64,000 bases of DNA from Niveispirillum sp. SYP-B3756 (GCF_009495745.1 NZ_WIDQ01000001.1:310001-374000), one strand, 5' to 3'; positions 49,775 through 59,288 are shown, numbered from the stretch's first letter. Notes: generated by a model not told the origin, from the letters alone. Translations and numbers: made by a program.

Positions 49775-51037
49775 ATGAAATGGGGATTTTATCAGGCGAC
49801 CATTCTGTCGTTGACCCTGGTCGGCGTGACGACCGGTGCGTCCCTAGCGCAATCCCGTCCCGGTATGGTTCTGGCGAGTCGTGCCTGCCAAACCCTTTCC
49901 ATCGCCGTGGACAGCATCCCCGGCAAAGGCCCCGCCTTCCTGCGCAGCTATGATGCCGCCAGCGGCAGCGGCGCGCCGGCGGAGCCGGCCTTGAAGACTG
50001 CCGCCTTCACCTATGACAATGCCCTGGCCGTCATCGCGCTGACCGCCTGTGGTGAACGCGCCCAGGCCAAACGCATCGGGGAGGCGCTGCTGGCCGCCAC
50101 GCTGGAGGATCGGGCCGGATCGGTGGCCGGGCGGCTGCGCACTGCCTATCGCGCCGGGCCGCAGCAGGAACGGCCCATCCCGCCCAATGGCTGGTGGCAG
50201 GAAAAGCCGGGCCGTTGGGCGGAAGACGCCTATCAGGTGGGCACCAGCACCGGCAATGTCGCCTGGGCCGGACTGGCCCTGCTGACGCTGGCGGAATCGA
50301 CGGGCGACAAACGGTTTCAGGAAGGGGCGGCCAAGCTGGGCCAATGGGTGCTGGACAATGCTGCCGACACGCGCGGCCCCGGTGGCTTTACCGGCGGGCT
50401 GCATGGCTATGATACCCAGCCGGTGAAGCTGAGCTGGAAATCGACCGAGCATAATACCGATCTGCTGGCCCTGTTCGGCTGGCTGCACCGCGCGGGCGCG
50501 CCCGGCCCCTGGGCGGAGGGGGCCGCCAGGGCGCGTGGTTTTCTGGATGCCCTCTGGCGTGCGGACAAGGGCTGGTTCCCCACCGGCACGCTGGAGGATG
50601 GCACCACGGTGAATGAGGGCAATTCCGGCCTGGATGCCCAGCTCTGGCCCCTGCTGCTGGCCGATGCGCCGGCGGACTGGCGGCGCGCGCTCACCTATGC
50701 CGAACAGGCCCATGGGGTGGCAGGCGGGTTTGATTTCAACGCCGACCGCGATGGTGTGTGGGTGGAGGGCACGGCACAGGCAGCGCTCGCCTATCGCGCC
50801 ACCGGTCAGGCGGAAAAGGCGGCCGCCCTGCTGGAAAGCCTGACCGGCGATATCAGCCCCGGCGGCTATCTCTGGGCCACACGCGGGGCCAAGCTCAGCA
50901 CCGGCTTTGCCATCGGGCCGGACAGCAAGGAGGCGGATTTCTTCTATTTCCGCCAGCCGCATCTGGGCGCCACCGCCTGGGCCGTGCTGGCCGCCAAGGG
51001 CTGGAACCCCTTCACCGGCAAAAAGCTGGAACCTTGA
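49775..51037 (+). CDS. Exported protein with alpha/alpha-toroid (six-hairpin glycosidase-like) fold
   Basis: 420 residues. Signal peptide MKWGFYQATILSLTLVGVTTGASLAQ. The rest shows repeated helix pairs with AFTYDNALAVIALTACGERAQAKRIGEALLAA, AYQVGTSTGNVAWAGLALLTLAESTGDKRF and STEHNTDLLALFGWLHRAG, a toroid pattern seen in glycosidase-like and protein-binding families. FTYDNALA is typical of bacterial exported proteins of this fold. No catalytic acid can be named with confidence. Followed after 61 bases by a cyclophilin gene on the same strand, which may help its folding. Confidence 0.72.
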   Translation: MKWGFYQATILSLTLVGVTTGASLAQSRPGMVLASRACQTLSIAVDSIPGKGPAFLRSYDAASGSGAPAEPALKTAAFTYDNALAVIALTACGERAQAKRIGEALLAATLEDRAGSVAGRLRTAYRAGPQQERPIPPNGWWQEKPGRWAEDAYQVGTSTGNVAWAGLALLTLAESTGDKRFQEGAAKLGQWVLDNAADTRGPGGFTGGLHGYDTQPVKLSWKSTEHNTDLLALFGWLHRAGAPGPWAEGAARARGFLDALWRADKGWFPTGTLEDGTTVNEGNSGLDAQLWPLLLADAPADWRRALTYAEQAHGVAGGFDFNADRDGVWVEGTAQAALAYRATGQAEKAAALLESLTGDISPGGYLWATRGAKLSTGFAIGPDSKEADFFYFRQPHLGATAWAVLAAKGWNPFTGKKLEP

Positions 51038-51098
51038 GGGAAACCGTCGCTTCTGGGACAGTAGGCGCACAGCAATCCCGACGGAAAGAATAATCGAA

Positions 51099-52004
51099 AT
51101 GCGCCTTGCCCGTTGCCTGCCCCTGCTGGCCCTTGCCCTGGCACTGGCGGCCCCTGCCGATGCGGCCGACACCCGCCATCCCACGCCCAAGGAGGTGCTG
51201 GACGCCTCCCCCCTGGCGGATTGGCGCGAACCGGTGCCGGAGAACACTTTATATATAGAGCTGCCAACGGGCCGGGTGGTGGTGGAACTGGCCCCCGGCT
51301 TCGCGCCGGCACATGTGGACAATATGCGCAAGCTGGCGCGCGAACATTGGTATGACGGCACCGCTGTGGTGCGGGTGCAGGATAATTACGTCACCCAATG
51401 GGGGATGCCGGAAGAAACCCCGCGCCCGATGAAGACGGCCAAGGACAGGCTGACGCCGGAATTCACCGTACCGGGCGGCGTGGCAAGCCTGCCCTTCACC
51501 CCGCTGCCCGACCCGGATGCCTTTGCCCCGGAAGTGGGGATTTCCGACATTTTCCCCGCGGCCCGTGACCGGCAGACTGGTGAAGCCTGGATGACCCATT
51601 GCTATGGCATAGTCGGTGTGGGCCGCGACATGGCCCCCGACAGCGGCAGCGGGGCGGAGCTTTACACTGTCATCGGCCACAGCCCCCGCGCGCTGGACCG
51701 GGTGATCACCGTGGTGGGCCGGGTGCTGTGGGGGATGGAGCATCTGACGGCCCTGCCCCGCGGCACCGGCAATCTGGGCTTCTATGAGAAGCCGGAACAG
51801 CGCACGCCGATCAAATCCGTGACACTGGCCGCCGATGTGCCGGCGGCAGCGCGGGAGAAAATCCACGTTTTGTCGGGCCAGAGCCCCAGCTATGATCAGT
51901 GGCTGGAGGCGCGGCGGCAACGCCAGGATGATTTCTTCATCCGACCCGCCGGCCATATCGACCTGTGCAACGCCCTGCCGCCGGTGCGGCGGATACCGGG
52001 GTAA
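51099..52004 (+). CDS. Periplasmic cyclophilin-type peptidyl-prolyl isomerase
   Basis: 301 residues. Signal peptide [22 protein letters not shown]. The cyclophilin fold is read from [53 protein letters not shown] and [50 protein letters not shown]. It is longer than PpiA; an insertion of ~50 residues ([15 protein letters not shown]...) and a C-terminal extension are added. Acts on prolyl bonds of exported proteins. ATG 51099 starts the signal peptide. Confidence 0.85.
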   Translation: MRLARCLPLLALALALAAPADAADTRHPTPKEVLDASPLADWREPVPENTLYIELPTGRVVVELAPGFAPAHVDNMRKLAREHWYDGTAVVRVQDNYVTQWGMPEETPRPMKTAKDRLTPEFTVPGGVASLPFTPLPDPDAFAPEVGISDIFPAARDRQTGEAWMTHCYGIVGVGRDMAPDSGSGAELYTVIGHSPRALDRVITVVGRVLWGMEHLTALPRGTGNLGFYEKPEQRTPIKSVTLAADVPAAAREKIHVLSGQSPSYDQWLEARRQRQDDFFIRPAGHIDLCNALPPVRRIPG

Positions 52005-52071
52005 CGCACGTGGCGCCCTTCATCCCGGCCCGATTTCGGCCTATGATGGGGCGAGGATGAGGGAGGCTGGC

Positions 52072-52659
52072 ATGGCCGAGGCACGACGCTACCGCATCAA
52101 CAGCCGTGATGAGTTCCTGGCCTGGGAAGCCCAGGCGGAGGATCGTTACGAATTTCTGGGCGGCATCATCCGCATGATGGCGGGTGGGCAGGTGGTGCAT
52201 AACCGCATCGCCGGCAACCTGTTCCTGCTGCTGGCCCCTGCCGCCCGCCAGCACGGCTGCGAGGCGTTCCAGCAGAACCAGAAGCTGGCCCCCGATCACG
52301 CCCAGGATGTCGTCTATCCGGATGTATTTGTCACCTGTCGCCCGGTGCGCGATGAAGACCAATTCATCGGCGGCGCCGGGTTGGTGGCGGAGGTTCTGTC
52401 AAAATCCACGGCAGAGGATGATTACAGCTGGAAATGGGAACTGTACCGGGAAATGCCGGAGCTGCGGCATTATCTGGTGCTGGACACCAAGGCCGCCCGC
52501 ATCACCCATTATCACCGCGCCGAAGCGGGCGGCCCCTGGCATATTGATCTGGTGACAAGCCGCCAGCCGCTGCTGCCCCTGGCCCTGCTGGATGTGCAGC
52601 TGTCCCTGGCCGATATCTATGCAGGCACCAGCCTGCTCACCGCAGAGGGAGAAGCCTGA
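52072..52659 (+). CDS. Uma2-family putative nuclease
   Basis: 195 residues of the Uma2 (DUF820) family, a PD-(D/E)XK nuclease-like fold. EDRYEFLGGIIRMMAGGQVVHNRIAGNL, VYPDVFVTC and LVAEVLSKSTAEDDYSWKWELYREMPELRHYLVLDT contain the family's D..E-x-L pattern with the usual Lys replaced by a downstream W/K cluster. Biological role undefined; very common in cyanobacteria, as multicopy genes in other phyla. ATG 52072 follows GAGGGAGG. Its stop overlaps the next ATG (TGATG). Confidence 0.85.
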   Translation: MAEARRYRINSRDEFLAWEAQAEDRYEFLGGIIRMMAGGQVVHNRIAGNLFLLLAPAARQHGCEAFQQNQKLAPDHAQDVVYPDVFVTCRPVRDEDQFIGGAGLVAEVLSKSTAEDDYSWKWELYREMPELRHYLVLDTKAARITHYHRAEAGGPWHIDLVTSRQPLLPLALLDVQLSLADIYAGTSLLTAEGEA

Positions 52660-52958
52660 TGTCCCACTCAGAGCCCTGGATGACACCGGAAATACAGGCG
52701 CTGGTCGATCAGCACCGCATCGACTGGGACCAGATTGATGAGGAGGCGGTGGCCAAGGCCGCCCTGGCCCTGCTTTATCTGGGGCGGGAGGGGTTGCATC
52801 AGACCTGGAAAGGCTATGACTGGTCGGTGCTGGATAAGCTGCACGCCATGGGGCTGATCGATGATGCCCGCAACAAACGTAAAAGCCTGTACCTGACCAA
52901 TGAGGGATTGGCACAGGGCAAGGCAGCGGTGGCGGCGCTATTTCAGCGCCGCAGCTGA
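52659..52958 (+). CDS. DUF6429-like small protein
   Basis: 99 residues. EAVAKAALALLYLGREGLHQTWKGYDWSVLDKLHAMGLIDDARNKRKSLYLTNEGL fits the DUF6429 pattern of a small winged-helix-like protein (AWKG-x-DW, L-x-x-L-x-x-x-G-L-I, LTxEG). Translation is coupled to the Uma2 gene by a TGATG overlap. It may bind nucleic acid or control its partner. Function unknown. Confidence 0.8.
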   Translation: MSHSEPWMTPEIQALVDQHRIDWDQIDEEAVAKAALALLYLGREGLHQTWKGYDWSVLDKLHAMGLIDDARNKRKSLYLTNEGLAQGKAAVAALFQRRS

Positions 52959-52969
52959 GCCCGGCCTGT

Positions 52970-54106
52970 TCAACCCCGGAAGTCGCCCAGCGGTTTGGCC
53001 GGCGGCAATTGGACCAGCAGCGGCTCCACCGCGAAACCAGGGGCGGCGTTACCTTGGCGGAAACGCCGGTAATCCAACTTTTCCCATCCCCCGCCATCGA
53101 AATACTGGCGATAGAAGGCCACCCGTTCCCGATCCATCACGGCCAGCTTCACCACTTCGCGCACACCCGTGACAGGGCCCCGCCCGCTGTCAAAATGGTC
53201 GCGCAGCAGGGCCAGCGCCCAGGCGCCGACCAGGAAATGGCCACCCATGGAAAGGCGCATCCGCCCGTCGGCCACGGCATCCAGCGCTTCCCGCTGCCAG
53301 TTCAGGCCGACGAAGAAAATATCGCCGCCGGGGCGCCGGCCCAGATCGCTGGCGGCCTGCATGGCCCCCAGCGCCATATCATCATTGGCCGCCCAGACAG
53401 CGTTGACCTGCGGCTGACGGCGCAGCAGGGCCAGGGTGCGCTGATAGGCCTCATCCCGGCTCCAGTTCACTGATACCACATCCAGCAACTGAGCGGCGGG
53501 ATCGGCGCGCAACACCTGATAAAGCCCGTTCAACCGGTCCAGCGCCGAGGAGGTGGAACGTGTAGCACCAATGGCGATCAGCGGTACCTTGTTATCCCTG
53601 GACAGGCCGGCCCGCCGCGCTGTCTCAATCAGGGCGTGGGCCATGAAGCGGCCGGCGCCGAGATTATCCGGCATCAGGGAGCCCAGCAAATACTGAATCC
53701 CGCCGCTATTATTCAGCATGGCAACATCTTCTTCCATCAGGCCGCTGAAGGTGAGAAGGCAGGGGATATTGCGGCGCTGAGCGGCCTGAATGATGGGGAC
53801 GGCCGTGCGATATTCATTGACCACCAGCAGATAGTCGGGCCGCTGATCGACCAGTGCTTCGCCCACCGCGATAATCTGGCTGCGGTCGCGCTCCCCCCAT
53901 TCGATGATCAGGTCAATATCCAGATCGCGGGCCGCCGCCCGCATGATCGACGCGGACATCTGCCAGAACGGGTCGGACTGCCGGCCCGGCGCAGCCAGGG
54001 CCACCCGCAGGCGGCCCGCATTGGCCCGGGCAGGCCGACCGGAACAAATTCCGGCTGCAGCACCCATGGCGAGAAAAGATCGGCGGGATAGGACGGATCG
54101 CAACAA
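52970..54106 (-). CDS. Tat-exported periplasmic binding protein, sugar (PBP1) type, orphan
   Basis: 378 residues. SRRSFLAMGAAAG is a twin-arginine signal, ending near ARA. LRVALAAPGRQSDPFWQMSASIMRAAARDLDIDL and NAVWAANDDMALGAMQAASDLGRRPGGDIFFVGLNWQREALDAVADGRM are type I sugar-binding protein signatures. No ABC permease or ATPase is near, so it may feed a distant transporter or act as a sensor partner. The start is TTG at 54106 without a clear Shine-Dalgarno; an internal start would cut the Tat signal. Confidence 0.82.
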   Translation of the reverse strand: MLRSVLSRRSFLAMGAAAGICSGRPARANAGRLRVALAAPGRQSDPFWQMSASIMRAAARDLDIDLIIEWGERDRSQIIAVGEALVDQRPDYLLVVNEYRTAVPIIQAAQRRNIPCLLTFSGLMEEDVAMLNNSGGIQYLLGSLMPDNLGAGRFMAHALIETARRAGLSRDNKVPLIAIGATRSTSSALDRLNGLYQVLRADPAAQLLDVVSVNWSRDEAYQRTLALLRRQPQVNAVWAANDDMALGAMQAASDLGRRPGGDIFFVGLNWQREALDAVADGRMRLSMGGHFLVGAWALALLRDHFDSGRGPVTGVREVVKLAVMDRERVAFYRQYFDGGGWEKLDYRRFRQGNAAPGFAVEPLLVQLPPAKPLGDFRG

Positions 54107-54222
54107 TTCAACCAGCTTCGCTATTTGTCACCATAGCTTCTTTGATTGATTGTAGACCGTTCCAGCTCGGTTTAAAGCCGGGTTTTCCCACCCAATCGGA
54201 TAGGTATTTACATCTTCACGGG

Positions 54223-55155
54223 TTAACTCTTTCGTTCTACAAGCGGCATTTCCGCCAGAAACCTGGTCACTACCTTGGCGGCATTGCTGGCCGCCAATCC
54301 CAGGAAGGTATTGATCCGGTTGGTATCCGGGTCTGCCCCCGCCAGGTCGGAGACGCTGCGGAAAGCGATGAAAGGCAGATGATTCTGTTCGGCCACCAGG
54401 GCCACGGCCGCCGTTTCCATATCCACGACACGCGCCTGCATGGTGCGGGAAAGATAATCCCGCCAGGCCGCATTATCCATGAAGGCGGGACCGGAGACGG
54501 CATCACCGCCCACCACCCCCTTGGGCGTGGCTTCCAGACAGGTCTTGTTGGCGGCACAGCGATCCAGCGCCACCGTCGGCACCAGCCTTTCCGCAAGCGC
54601 CAGCAGGGCAGGATCGACGGCGAACCAGAATTTGCGCTCCGGCTCCGCCTTGCCGTCGCGGCGAACATAGGCGTTGGAGGGCTGGAACACCCCCATCGGC
54701 GGATAGGGCAGGCTGGCCCAGGGCACCGGGGCCAGGGAACCATCCGCCGTCTGTCGCACGATATGGGTTTCCAGATACTGACCCCAGCGGCCGGGCACGG
54801 CCACATCGCCAATATGCAAGCCCCCATCCACCCCGCCGGCAACGCCGCTGAACAGCAGGGCCCGCACTTCGAACCGGTCCAGCAGCATCTGCGTGGTCAT
54901 GGCGGCATTGACCATGCTGATGCCGGACAGCACCAGCACCACCTTTTTGCCACCCAGCGTGCCGGTGGTGAAATCAATGCCATTGATGCTGTGCGTCTGC
55001 TTGTCCGTGGTTGCTGCCAGCAGCACCACCAGTTCCGGGGCATAGGCCGACATCACGGCGATGCGGGGTGTGGCATCCAAAACCGGCGCGGCAAAGCCGG
55101 TTGCCGGCAGGAAAAGGGCCGCCAGCAGAAGAACAGAAGCAAGCAGACGTTTCAT
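54223..55155 (-). CDS. Exported nucleoside phosphorylase/nucleosidase-family protein
   Basis: 310 residues. A Sec signal peptide (MKRLLASVLLLAALFLPATGFA) precedes the MTA/SAH nucleosidase/PNP fold: IAVMSAYAPELVVLLAATTD, LLFSGVAGGVDGGLHIGDVAVPGRW, QARVVDMETAAVALVAEQNHLPFIAFRSVSDLAG (the V-D-M-E-x-A ribose site and the S-D base site). Cytoplasmic MtnN lacks such a signal and is shorter (~230); insertion of ~55 residues is in the middle. It may cleave nucleosides in the periplasm. Preceded by the palindromic repeat at 55163-55335. Confidence 0.85.
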   Translation of the reverse strand: MKRLLASVLLLAALFLPATGFAAPVLDATPRIAVMSAYAPELVVLLAATTDKQTHSINGIDFTTGTLGGKKVVLVLSGISMVNAAMTTQMLLDRFEVRALLFSGVAGGVDGGLHIGDVAVPGRWGQYLETHIVRQTADGSLAPVPWASLPYPPMGVFQPSNAYVRRDGKAEPERKFWFAVDPALLALAERLVPTVALDRCAANKTCLEATPKGVVGGDAVSGPAFMDNAAWRDYLSRTMQARVVDMETAAVALVAEQNHLPFIAFRSVSDLAGADPDTNRINTFLGLAASNAAKVVTRFLAEMPLVERKS

Positions 55156-55162
55156 CTGACCT

Positions 55163-55335
55163 CTCAGAGTCTTTCCATGAATTTCTTACGACTTTTCAAT
55201 CGTTTAAACCGTCATTCCCGCGAAGGCGGGAATCCATAAGACAGCGCGGATTTTGGATTCCCGCCTTCGCGGGAATGACGGTGGTGAAGTGGCAAGGCTT
55301 CGGAAAACCAATAACCTTCCCGCTGGACACGCATC
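55163..55335. repeat. Long palindromic repeat, copy E
   Basis: Perfect 29-bp inverted arms (55208-55236 and 55254-55282; ACCGTCATTCCCGCG at the outside), separated by 17 bases. The left flank from CTCAGAG (55163) and the right flank to GGACACGCA (55333) align with copy F (62469-62596), showing one longer element. It lies between the nucleosidase start and the DUF885 terminator. Confidence 0.75.
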
Positions 55336-55337
55336 AC

Positions 55338-55369
55338 AAAAAAAACGGCGGGCCAGAGGAGGCCCGCCG
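55338..55369 (-). terminator. Intrinsic terminator of the DUF885 gene
   Basis: CGGCGGGCC/GGCCCGCCG, loop TCCTCT on the minus strand, followed by eight T (55345-55338). Starts 15 bases after the DUF885 stop. The best Rho-independent terminator in the window. Confidence 0.93.
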
Positions 55370-55384
55370 CGTCTGGTTCAATCC

Positions 55385-57253
55385 TCACGCCTTCTGCGTC
55401 TTGATCCAGTCCTTCACCTGTTCGGCCAATATCTCCAGCGGCACCGCGCCGGTGCGCAGGACCAGATCGTGAAACTGGCGCAGGTCGAACTTCTGGCCCA
55501 GTTCCCGCTTGGCCTGTTCGCGCAGCTCCATGATGCGCAACATGCCGACATAATAGCTGGTGGCCTGACCGGGGCTGACGATGTAGCGGTTCACCTCCCG
55601 CTCCACCTGATCGCGGTTCAGCGGGGTGTTGGACACAAAATAATCGATGGCCTGCTGGCGGGTCCATTTCTTGGCATGGATACCGCTATCCACCACCAGC
55701 CGTACGGCCCGCCAGATCTGCGTCGTCAACCGCCCAAAATCGGCATAGGGATCCTGATAGAACCCCACCTCCTTAGGCAGCATCTCCGAATAGAGCCCCC
55801 AGCCTTCCACATAGGCGCCATAGAGGCTGAACCGGCGGAAGCTGGGCACATCGCCCAGTTCCTGGGAAATGGCGATCTGCATGTGATGGCCGGGAATGCC
55901 CTCGTGATAGATGATGGCATCGGACTGCCATTTGGCCATTTCCTGCATGTTGGACAGGTTGGCATAGAAGATGCCGGGCCGTTTGCCATCAGGCGAGGGC
56001 TGGTTATAAAAGGCCGGCGGGGAGGTCTTTTCCCGGTACGGCTCCACCGCCTTCACCACCAGCGGCGCCTTGGGCTTGGTGATGAACCATTCATCCAGCC
56101 GGGCGGTGAAATCGGCCAGCACCTTCTCGCAATGGGTCAGATAGAGAGCGCGGCCGGCCTCATCATTGCTGAAATAGAATTTCGGATCGGTGCGCAGATG
56201 CTGGAAGAATTCCTGCAGGCTGCCCTTGAAGCCGACCTTCTCCATGATGCCGCGCATTTCCGCCTGCAACAGGCCGACATGCTTCAGGCCCAGGGCGTGG
56301 ATCTGGTCCGGCGTCATGTCGGTGGTGGTCTGCAGCTTTACGGCCAGCCGGTAATAGGCATCACCATCCGGCAGCTTCCAGACGCCATCTTCCTGGGTCG
56401 CCTGTTCCTCCAGCTTGCCGGCGGCCACATCCAGCGCCTGATAGGCGGGCTTGACCTTTTCCACCAGGATACGGCGGCAATCGGCCACCAGCTTGTCTTT
56501 CTCCGCCTGGGGAATGCTCAGCGCATCCACCTTGGCCTTGAAATCGATGAACAGCATATTGTCGTCGCCGCTGTCATCGAAGGGCACGCCGCTGATGATG
56601 GAGCGGATATCCGGCCGCATCCGGGTCAGGGAGAATTTGGGCGGGATGATGCCCTTGGCGGCACTGTCATAGCCACGATCGATGGTCTGCTGGATCAGCC
56701 GGGGAATCCCCTCCAGCCGGGCCAGATAGGCCCGCGCATCGCCGATATCCGCCACCTGATGGGCATTCACCAGGAAGCTGGGGATGCCGGTATGCCGGCC
56801 CCAGAGATGGTTCAGCGGATAATTCCAGGCCCGCCAGCGGTGGGCCGCAATCTCCATCTCGCACTCATTTTCATAGAGCCGGTAATTCAGCCGCGCAGCC
56901 GGCGGCAGCTTGGCCGGATCCCAGCCCTGGCGCAGCAGCTTCAACGCCTGGCGGGTACGGTCGACGGCCAGATCGGCAAAGGCGTCGCTGTCATCATCCC
57001 AGCGGTCATAATTGGTTTTGCGCCCGCGATAGGTCTGCGTTTCCGGTGACAATGACAGCGCCGCCTCATACACCTCTTCCAGGAAGGCATTCAGGGCGGC
57101 CACATCGCCCTTGTCCTTCGGCGTGGCGGCGGGCGACAGGGTCAGCGGGCCGGGACCGGCCGCCTGGGCAAAGGCGGGAAGCGCACCGGTAAGGCCCAGC
57201 GCCAGCGTGGCAACACCGCCCAGCATGGCGCGGCGGGAGGGGGAAATGACCAT
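55385..57253 (-). CDS. DUF885 family exported (metallo)hydrolase-like protein
   Basis: 622 residues. Tat-like signal PSRRAMLGGVATLALGLTGALPAFAQA. The DUF885 domain covers nearly all the rest and carries an H-E-x-x-x-H-H pattern (YHEGIPGHHMQIAIS), like gluzincin peptidases, with GAYVEGWGLYSEMLPKEVGFYQD holding the downstream Glu. Probably a periplasmic zinc carboxypeptidase. Follows the gamma-glutamyltransferase gene by 77 bases, so both may degrade peptides together. Confidence 0.88.
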   Translation of the reverse strand: MVISPSRRAMLGGVATLALGLTGALPAFAQAAGPGPLTLSPAATPKDKGDVAALNAFLEEVYEAALSLSPETQTYRGRKTNYDRWDDDSDAFADLAVDRTRQALKLLRQGWDPAKLPPAARLNYRLYENECEMEIAAHRWRAWNYPLNHLWGRHTGIPSFLVNAHQVADIGDARAYLARLEGIPRLIQQTIDRGYDSAAKGIIPPKFSLTRMRPDIRSIISGVPFDDSGDDNMLFIDFKAKVDALSIPQAEKDKLVADCRRILVEKVKPAYQALDVAAGKLEEQATQEDGVWKLPDGDAYYRLAVKLQTTTDMTPDQIHALGLKHVGLLQAEMRGIMEKVGFKGSLQEFFQHLRTDPKFYFSNDEAGRALYLTHCEKVLADFTARLDEWFITKPKAPLVVKAVEPYREKTSPPAFYNQPSPDGKRPGIFYANLSNMQEMAKWQSDAIIYHEGIPGHHMQIAISQELGDVPSFRRFSLYGAYVEGWGLYSEMLPKEVGFYQDPYADFGRLTTQIWRAVRLVVDSGIHAKKWTRQQAIDYFVSNTPLNRDQVEREVNRYIVSPGQATSYYVGMLRIMELREQAKRELGQKFDLRQFHDLVLRTGAVPLEILAEQVKDWIKTQKA

Positions 57254-57330
57254 GGATTGCCTTCTGTTCTTTATGGTTAACCCGTCACTTTGGCGATAAG
57301 ATAGCGCAAAGCCGCGCCCCTTGGCGTGCC

Positions 57331-59115
57331 TCAATAACCCGCCGCATTGCCATCCACGCGCATTTCCGTGCCGGCATGGTAAACGCCATTGGCGGAATCG
57401 CGCAGAATGGCTTCGTAGCTGCCATAATGCAGGCCGGGCTTGATCTCCACCTTATGGCCGCGCGTCTTCAACGCCTCCACCACATCGGGTGCAATCCCCT
57501 GTTCCAGATAGAGCGTGCCGACACCGTCGCCCTTCTCCCCCGTCGGTTCGGGGGAGCCTTCATGCTGCCAGCGGGCGGCGTCGCCCGCTTCCTGCACATT
57601 CATGCCGAAATCGATGATGTTCACCAGCACCTGCACATGGCCCTGCGGCTGCATGGCCCCGCCCATCACGCCATAGGAGAGGAAGGGCTGGCCATCCTTG
57701 GTCACCATGCCGGGAATGATGGTGTGGAAGGGGCGCTTGCCGGGCGCATAGACATTGGGGTGCTTGGGATCGAGCGCGAACTGCTCCCCGCGATCCTGCA
57801 ACATGAAGCCCAGCCCATCGGGCACCAGCCCTGATCCCATGCCGCGATAATTGGACTGGATCAGCGCCACCATCATCCCGTCCTTGTCGGCCGTGGTCAG
57901 GAAAATGGTGTCGTGGCTTTCCGGCATGATGCCGGTTTGCGGCGCGCCGGCCTTGGTCCTGTCGATCAGGCCCCGGCGCTGCGCGGCATAATCCTTGGAG
58001 ATCAGCTTTTCGATGGGCAGCTTCACGAAGGCCTGATCGGCATACCAGCGGGAGCGATCGGCGAAGGCCAGCTTCTTGGCCTCCACCGAGACATGGATGA
58101 AATCGGCGCTGTTATGGCCCATCGCCTTCAGGTCGTACCCTTCCAGGATGTTCATCATCTGCAAGGTGGCCAGCCCCTGGCCATTGGGCGGGATCTGCCA
58201 CAGATCATGCCCACGGTAACTGGTGGTGATGGGCTGCACCCAGTCGCTGTGATGGGCGGCGAAATCCTCGTACCGCAGCGGGCCGCCGATGCGCTTCATA
58301 TAGGCATCGATGGTGCGGGCGATGGTGCCCTTGTAATAGGCATCGCGCCCGCCCTTGGCCACCAGCGACAGGGAATTGGCCAGATCGGGATTGCGGAAAA
58401 TCTGCCCCGCCACCGGGGGCTTGCCATTGATCAGATAGGTCTTGCGGGCATTCTCAAACTCTTCGATCACCCCGCCCAACTGCTCAAACCGGCGGAAATT
58501 CCCGGCCCAGCCCTTGGCGATGAAAGGCGACAGCGGGAAGCCGTCGCGGGCATAGTTGATGGCCGGCGCCAGCACCTGTTCCATCGACAGCTTGCCGAAC
58601 TTGCCATGCAGTTCGAACCAGCCATCCACCGCCCCCGGCACCGTGACGGACAGCGACCCGTGCGACGGAATGGGCTTGCCCGGCCCCAGCCGCTGGGTCA
58701 AGGCTTCCAGGCTCTGCCCTTTGGGCGCGCGGCCAGAGGCGTTCAGCCCATGCACCTTGTTGGTCTTGGGGTCCCAGACCAGGGCGAACAGGTCGCCGCC
58801 CATGCCACTGCCGGTCGGTTCCATCAGGCCCAGCGTGGCATTGGCGGCAATGGCCGCATCGACGGCCGAACCACCCTGCTGCAGGATGGCAATCGCCACC
58901 TGGGTGGCCAGCGGCTGGCTGGTGGCCGCCGCGCCATTGCGGGCGATCACTTCCGATCGGCCGGCGAAATTAGCCCCGACCAGCCGGTCACCCCGGCCGG
59001 GTTGGGGGATGCTCACCGCCTCGGCGGCCACGGCCAGATCGCCCATGATGGTCGGCATGAATGTCGTCGCCCCCAGCAGCAACAGCGCCCGCCGGCGCGA
59101 ATGGATGGATTGCAT
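57331..59115 (-). CDS. ggt: Gamma-glutamyltransferase
   Basis: 594 residues, an Ntn hydrolase made as a proenzyme. Signal: SRRRALLLLGATTFMPTIMGDLAVAA. Autocleavage is expected before Thr403 (SHDTIFLTTADKDG), giving a ~190-residue small subunit. NATLGLMEPTGSGMGGDLFALVWD and YRGMGSGLVPDGLGFMLQDRGEQF are family signatures; ARWQHEGSPEPTG closes the small subunit. It transfers or hydrolyses gamma-glutamyl groups, e.g. of glutathione, in the periplasm. Start at 59115 has GGAAGG upstream; 59139 is an alternative. Confidence 0.92.
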   Translation of the reverse strand: MQSIHSRRRALLLLGATTFMPTIMGDLAVAAEAVSIPQPGRGDRLVGANFAGRSEVIARNGAAATSQPLATQVAIAILQQGGSAVDAAIAANATLGLMEPTGSGMGGDLFALVWDPKTNKVHGLNASGRAPKGQSLEALTQRLGPGKPIPSHGSLSVTVPGAVDGWFELHGKFGKLSMEQVLAPAINYARDGFPLSPFIAKGWAGNFRRFEQLGGVIEEFENARKTYLINGKPPVAGQIFRNPDLANSLSLVAKGGRDAYYKGTIARTIDAYMKRIGGPLRYEDFAAHHSDWVQPITTSYRGHDLWQIPPNGQGLATLQMMNILEGYDLKAMGHNSADFIHVSVEAKKLAFADRSRWYADQAFVKLPIEKLISKDYAAQRRGLIDRTKAGAPQTGIMPESHDTIFLTTADKDGMMVALIQSNYRGMGSGLVPDGLGFMLQDRGEQFALDPKHPNVYAPGKRPFHTIIPGMVTKDGQPFLSYGVMGGAMQPQGHVQVLVNIIDFGMNVQEAGDAARWQHEGSPEPTGEKGDGVGTLYLEQGIAPDVVEALKTRGHKVEIKPGLHYGSYEAILRDSANGVYHAGTEMRVDGNAAGY

Positions 59116-59288
59116 CGTCCGGAAACCTTCCCCGTGCATGGATGGGATGGGGCTTCGCCCCTTTGTGGTTATGAAAGCAGTTGTGCAGATTTTACGGTGC
59201 CGCCTTGGGTGCTGCAACCATTGCCCTGCCCAACGCCCTGTGCCAGCCTGTTTCTTTGGCAATATGACCGATTGCAGGAGTATGTCCC

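Noticed and set aside
52072-52958. Calling the Uma2/DUF6429 pair a defence system
   Set aside because: Only gene overlap and fold type point that way; no known defence gene is adjacent, so it is left as a hypothesis.
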